Positions 60,301 to 61,851 of a stretch of 61,851 nucleotides of DNA are shown piece by piece. The notes below the pieces were generated by a model. It was not told the DNA's origin. It was given only the letters and a program-made list of their open reading frames with translations, and searched no databases. The position numbers and the translations under genes are program-made. Source of the stretch: Akkermansia sp. (GTDB lineage: Bacteria; Verrucomicrobiota; Verrucomicrobiia; Verrucomicrobiales; Akkermansiaceae); assembly GCA_024405415.1 (NCBI GenBank), contig JAKSOV010000003.1, forward strand, positions 1-61,851. The letters run 5' to 3'. Numbering within the stretch: the stretch's first letter is position 1; every line of letters begins with the position of its first letter.

Positions 60301-60698
60301 ACGATGTGACCGATATCCTCGGCAGCGGCGACCTGCTCTCCACCCTGCGCGACCAGCTCGCCATGATTCACGAGCGCCAGGCCGAAGCCGCCGCAGCGCA
60401 GGCTCGCCGCGAGGAGCAGGCGCGACTTGCCGCCGCGACGACAGAGGCCCTTACGGAGCCTGTTCTCGAGGCTGCTGATGTGCTGCCCGCGGGGGAATCC
60501 ATGAGCGGTGCCATTCGCCCGCAGGATGTGCCCCGCAGCACAAAGAAGATGGTGTTGCCCAAGAAGAAGATTTCCGTCAAGAGCATCAAGCGCCCTGAGG
60601 GCGGTGAGCTCGTGCTCGAAACGCCGAATGCCCCCGTCCCCTCCATGGAAGTGGAAGGTGAGACTCTCGGCAGCGCGGATTCCGGCTCGCTGGAGTAA
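57318..60698 (+). CDS. secA: Preprotein translocase ATPase SecA
   Basis: 1126 residues, well above the E. coli length of about 900. Drives Sec-dependent export. Walker A MATGEGKT (about 184-191), VTVNDYLARRD, DEVDS at about 292, AGMTGTA and TNMAGRGTDIKLG are intact. The extra length is a segment of roughly 150-180 residues between LIDEARTPLIISGP and GREMPGRRWSDG, as in SecA of Bacteroidota and PVC bacteria. The C-terminal tail is long, charged and lacks the Cys/His zinc motif that binds SecB. argA-like gene follows after 25 nt. Confidence 0.97.
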   Translation: MIKWILNKIVGSKNQREVRKLKPVVKKILAFEEEWKDKDRDFLVSKTREWQKHLHRLTPMDLPTRGQILSMGREQMQQIADTLNERFESLSKEFPKLPHIEPTPESIELGKTAFADIEPKFDKMRAKYLEQILPEAFAAAKCGARLLCGTDVDVCGTPIRWDMVHFDVQLLGGIALHRGFISEMATGEGKTLVATLPVFLNALTGLGVHVVTVNDYLARRDSMWMGALFQFLGLTVGCIQSMMPSDIRRRMYACDITYGTNAEFGFDYLRDNGMAQNKESQVQRGHYFAIIDEVDSILIDEARTPLIISGPAVVEREQQYDALKPAIEKVVKAQIDLCNNLMTQAMEAGKAGNVDKAGRCLFKVKLGQPRNRAYMRSQQDPDYRRMVEKYELFLYQDPRKTELYKLKEELYFTVDEKTHDADLSDMGRELVSPGHPEAFTLPDIGTEFVNIDEDETLTEREKEARKTALLKRLDDTGARLHTTSQLLKAYTIYEKDVEYVVKDSKIVIIDQNTGREMPGRRWSDGLHQAVEAKEGVEVEAENMTYATITIQNYFRLYRRLAGMTGTAETEAAEFHDIYKLDVLPIPTNRPCIREDLNDLIFRSRREKYNAVVGKIVELHKKGQPVLIGTASVDASETLSRMLKYAKVPHEVLNAKNHQREAEIVARAGQKGAVTVSTNMAGRGTDIKLGEGVAELGGLFVLGTERYESRRIDRQLRGRCSRQGDPGASQFFLSFEDDLMRNFGGSERMTKMMDRFGMQEGEGVEHSLMNKIIEGAQKRVEQRNYMWRKHVLDYDDVMNQQRMIVYALRNDALLSEDPRAMLWDALESGVNYKCEVYLNEDETGSVRTIDLLQWVNATFPMGWSEKESDLKDKTPEEVAALIIGKVKEMYEKKVEGERPDRVDQMERGIMLQAIDKLWQKHLTDMDALREGVRLRAQGQRDPLVEYKKEAYEIFETLMHNIDFEILNGLFRSTTNLSAFEDFLASLPASQAEDESDDVTDILGSGDLLSTLRDQLAMIHERQAEAAAAQARREEQARLAAATTEALTEPVLEAADVLPAGESMSGAIRPQDVPRSTKKMVLPKKKISVKSIKRPEGGELVLETPNAPVPSMEVEGETLGSADSGSLE

Positions 60699-60723
60699 GC
60701 TCACCTAACCCGTCCCCGCCGCC

Positions 60724-61791
60724 ATGAACGTCCGTTCCGCGTTGGAGTATGTGCCGTATTTCCGCGGCCGTCTCTTCGTGCTCGGCATCGACGCAGCCCT
60801 GCTGGGGGCGGAGGAGCTGGTGGACGCTTTGTTGGATGTGGACGCGCTGCACGAAATCGGCGTGCGCATCGTCCTGATTGCCGAGGGGGCAGATACGGCG
60901 GAACTGGCCCGCCGCGCGGCCCTGTGCGAGCTGCATGCCGCCGTGGCGGAGCAACCGCTCAGCGCGGGGGCTGCCGCCATTGAGCGTGTGAGCGAAATCA
61001 TCGGCCGCCGTCAGGTGGCCATCGTTGCATCGGGCGTCAGCGGGCGATTCGACGAGGGCAGCGTGAACCTCGCCGTGCGTCTCGGCGCCTCGAAATACAT
61101 CTGTCTCCAGTCCGGTGAGGTGCCCTTGCAGAACGGCACGCCCATCTTCGCCATCCGCGAGAAAGATGTGGAGAAAGCTGCCCCTGCCTGCACCCACCCG
61201 GAGGTGCTGCTGGCCGCCGCGTCGCTTTGCCGCCGCGGGATTCCCCGTGTGCACCTGCTGGACGGCTGTCATCGCGGCGTGTTGCTCGATGAGTTCTTCT
61301 CCGAGGAAGGTGTGGGCACCATGGTGCACACGGACTCTTACCGCGACATCCGCCCGCTGCATGAGGATGATATCCCCGAGCTGCTGTCGATGATTGCGCG
61401 CAGCGTAGTGAGCGAGAAGCTCATCCCCCGCAACTACGAAAGCATCCGCGACCAGCGCAACTGCTACTACGTCTACACGCTGGACGACACCATCGTGGGT
61501 TGCGTAGCGCTTTATCCCTATCCCGAGTCGCAGTCCGCGGAGCTGGGTTGCCTCTTTATTAAGAAAAACTACGAGGGCCACGGCTATGGTCGCGCGCTCT
61601 GCCGCTTCATTGAAAAGACGGCGAAAGAGCAGGGGGTGAAAACCCTCTTTGCCATTTCGCAGAGCGCCGTCTCCTACTTCCGCGACCGCCTGGGCTACGC
61701 GGAGCTTTCCCGCGGCACACTCCCGCCCTCCCGCCGCGCTGCGCTGGAAGCCAGCGGCAGAAGCTCTGCCGTGTTCGGCCGCGCGCTCTGA
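60724..61791 (+). CDS. argA: N-acetylglutamate synthase-like protein
   Basis: 355 residues. A shortened amino-acid-kinase domain (FRGRLFVLGIDAALLGAEEL, VNLAVRLGASKYICLQSGE, VHLLDGCHRGVLLDEFFSEE, GVGTMV) is followed by a GNAT acetyltransferase domain. The GNAT domain contains RPLHEDDIPELLSMI, CLFIKKNYEGHGYGRALCRF and the closing FYRD-like YFRDRLGYAELS. This is the ArgA two-domain order: acetylation of Glu, first step of Arg synthesis, with Arg feedback on the kinase domain. About 80 residues shorter than E. coli ArgA, mostly in the kinase domain. It is followed 5 nt later by palindromic element copy C. Confidence 0.85.
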   Translation: MNVRSALEYVPYFRGRLFVLGIDAALLGAEELVDALLDVDALHEIGVRIVLIAEGADTAELARRAALCELHAAVAEQPLSAGAAAIERVSEIIGRRQVAIVASGVSGRFDEGSVNLAVRLGASKYICLQSGEVPLQNGTPIFAIREKDVEKAAPACTHPEVLLAAASLCRRGIPRVHLLDGCHRGVLLDEFFSEEGVGTMVHTDSYRDIRPLHEDDIPELLSMIARSVVSEKLIPRNYESIRDQRNCYYVYTLDDTIVGCVALYPYPESQSAELGCLFIKKNYEGHGYGRALCRFIEKTAKEQGVKTLFAISQSAVSYFRDRLGYAELSRGTLPPSRRAALEASGRSSAVFGRAL

Positions 61792-61796
61792 CGGAG

Positions 61797-61851
61797 CGAC
61801 AAATGGGAATTTGTCGGGATTTACTAGGTACTATGTACTAGGTACTATTTA
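61797..61851. repeat. Palindromic element, copy C (cut by window end)
   Basis: The 55 bp visible match the right end of copy A read on the other strand at all positions but one: CGACAAATG terminus, end hairpin, then the ACTAGGT/ACTATGT/ACTAGGT/ACTATTT units. The element therefore lies inverted relative to A and B. It begins 5 nt after the argA stop codon. Confidence 0.88.

Noticed and set aside
57288..60704. 1138-codon open frame antisense to secA
   Set aside because: SecA on the other strand has all family motifs; the antisense frame is His/Leu/Ala/Val-rich with no domain and is a product of GC-rich third positions.

Overview
The window is GC-rich bacterial chromosome that most resembles a Verrucomicrobiota/PVC genome, possibly Akkermansia-like. 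Several things suggest this. SecA carries a long insert between its nucleotide-binding motifs. Core genes are scattered singly (leuS, gatCA without gatB, ilvB without ilvN, coaX, acpP, argA, secA). There is a Ser/Thr kinase with a zinc ribbon, and Shine-Dalgarno sequences are rare. This placement is an inference from content; no phylogenetic marker was searched. Many promoters can be read directly as TTGnnn - 16/17 bp - TAnnnT, and several sit 6-12 bp before a start codon.

Layout. 1-16 kb is mostly housekeeping: a Pro/Ala-rich membrane protein (cut by the window edge), trxA, an ankyrin membrane protein, an operon of sua5, an SCP2-like gene, an iron alcohol dehydrogenase and an aldehyde dehydrogenase, a Ser/Thr kinase, leuS, an acyltransferase, gatC-gatA-thiD, and two tail-anchored membrane proteins. 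16.4-21.5 kb has two tRNA-Gly genes in divergent orientation, then an exopolysaccharide export operon: secreted protein, outer-membrane beta-barrel, Wzc-like tyrosine kinase and a short Wza-like protein. 21.5-25 kb returns to lipid glycosyltransferase, coaX, acpP and a LysM protein.

25-45 kb is a surface-glycan island. It holds an ANL ligase / carrier protein / acyltransferase cassette that looks like a tool for acylating the glycan, five glycosyltransferases, a Wzy-like polymerase, a pyruvyl transferase, a Wzx flippase, and a MenD-like ThDP enzyme next to a short-chain dehydrogenase. ilvB and a three-gene cassette of unrecognised, possibly phage-tail-like proteins are embedded in it. 45.4-46.05 kb is decayed coding sequence. 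It is followed by an AT-richer pair: a four-helix membrane KAP-type P-loop NTPase and a small membrane protein.

49.4-61.8 kb holds an IF-1-like protein, an AsmA-like protein, a tiny lipoprotein, a NERD-UvrD helicase, a DUF3592-like protein, ssrA (tmRNA) with a structured 170-bp tandem repeat beside its 3' end, tRNA-Arg, secA and argA.

The most unusual DNA feature is a family of about 200-bp palindromic elements: full copies at 6218 and 51730, a truncated copy at 61797 and a diverged relative at 56621. Their arms are built from variable numbers of 7-bp units around a strong central hairpin, and the three close copies each lie just 3' of a gene. The most unusual protein observation is a 14-residue amphipathic motif shared by the C-terminus of the MenD-like enzyme and the N-terminus of the neighbouring dehydrogenase.
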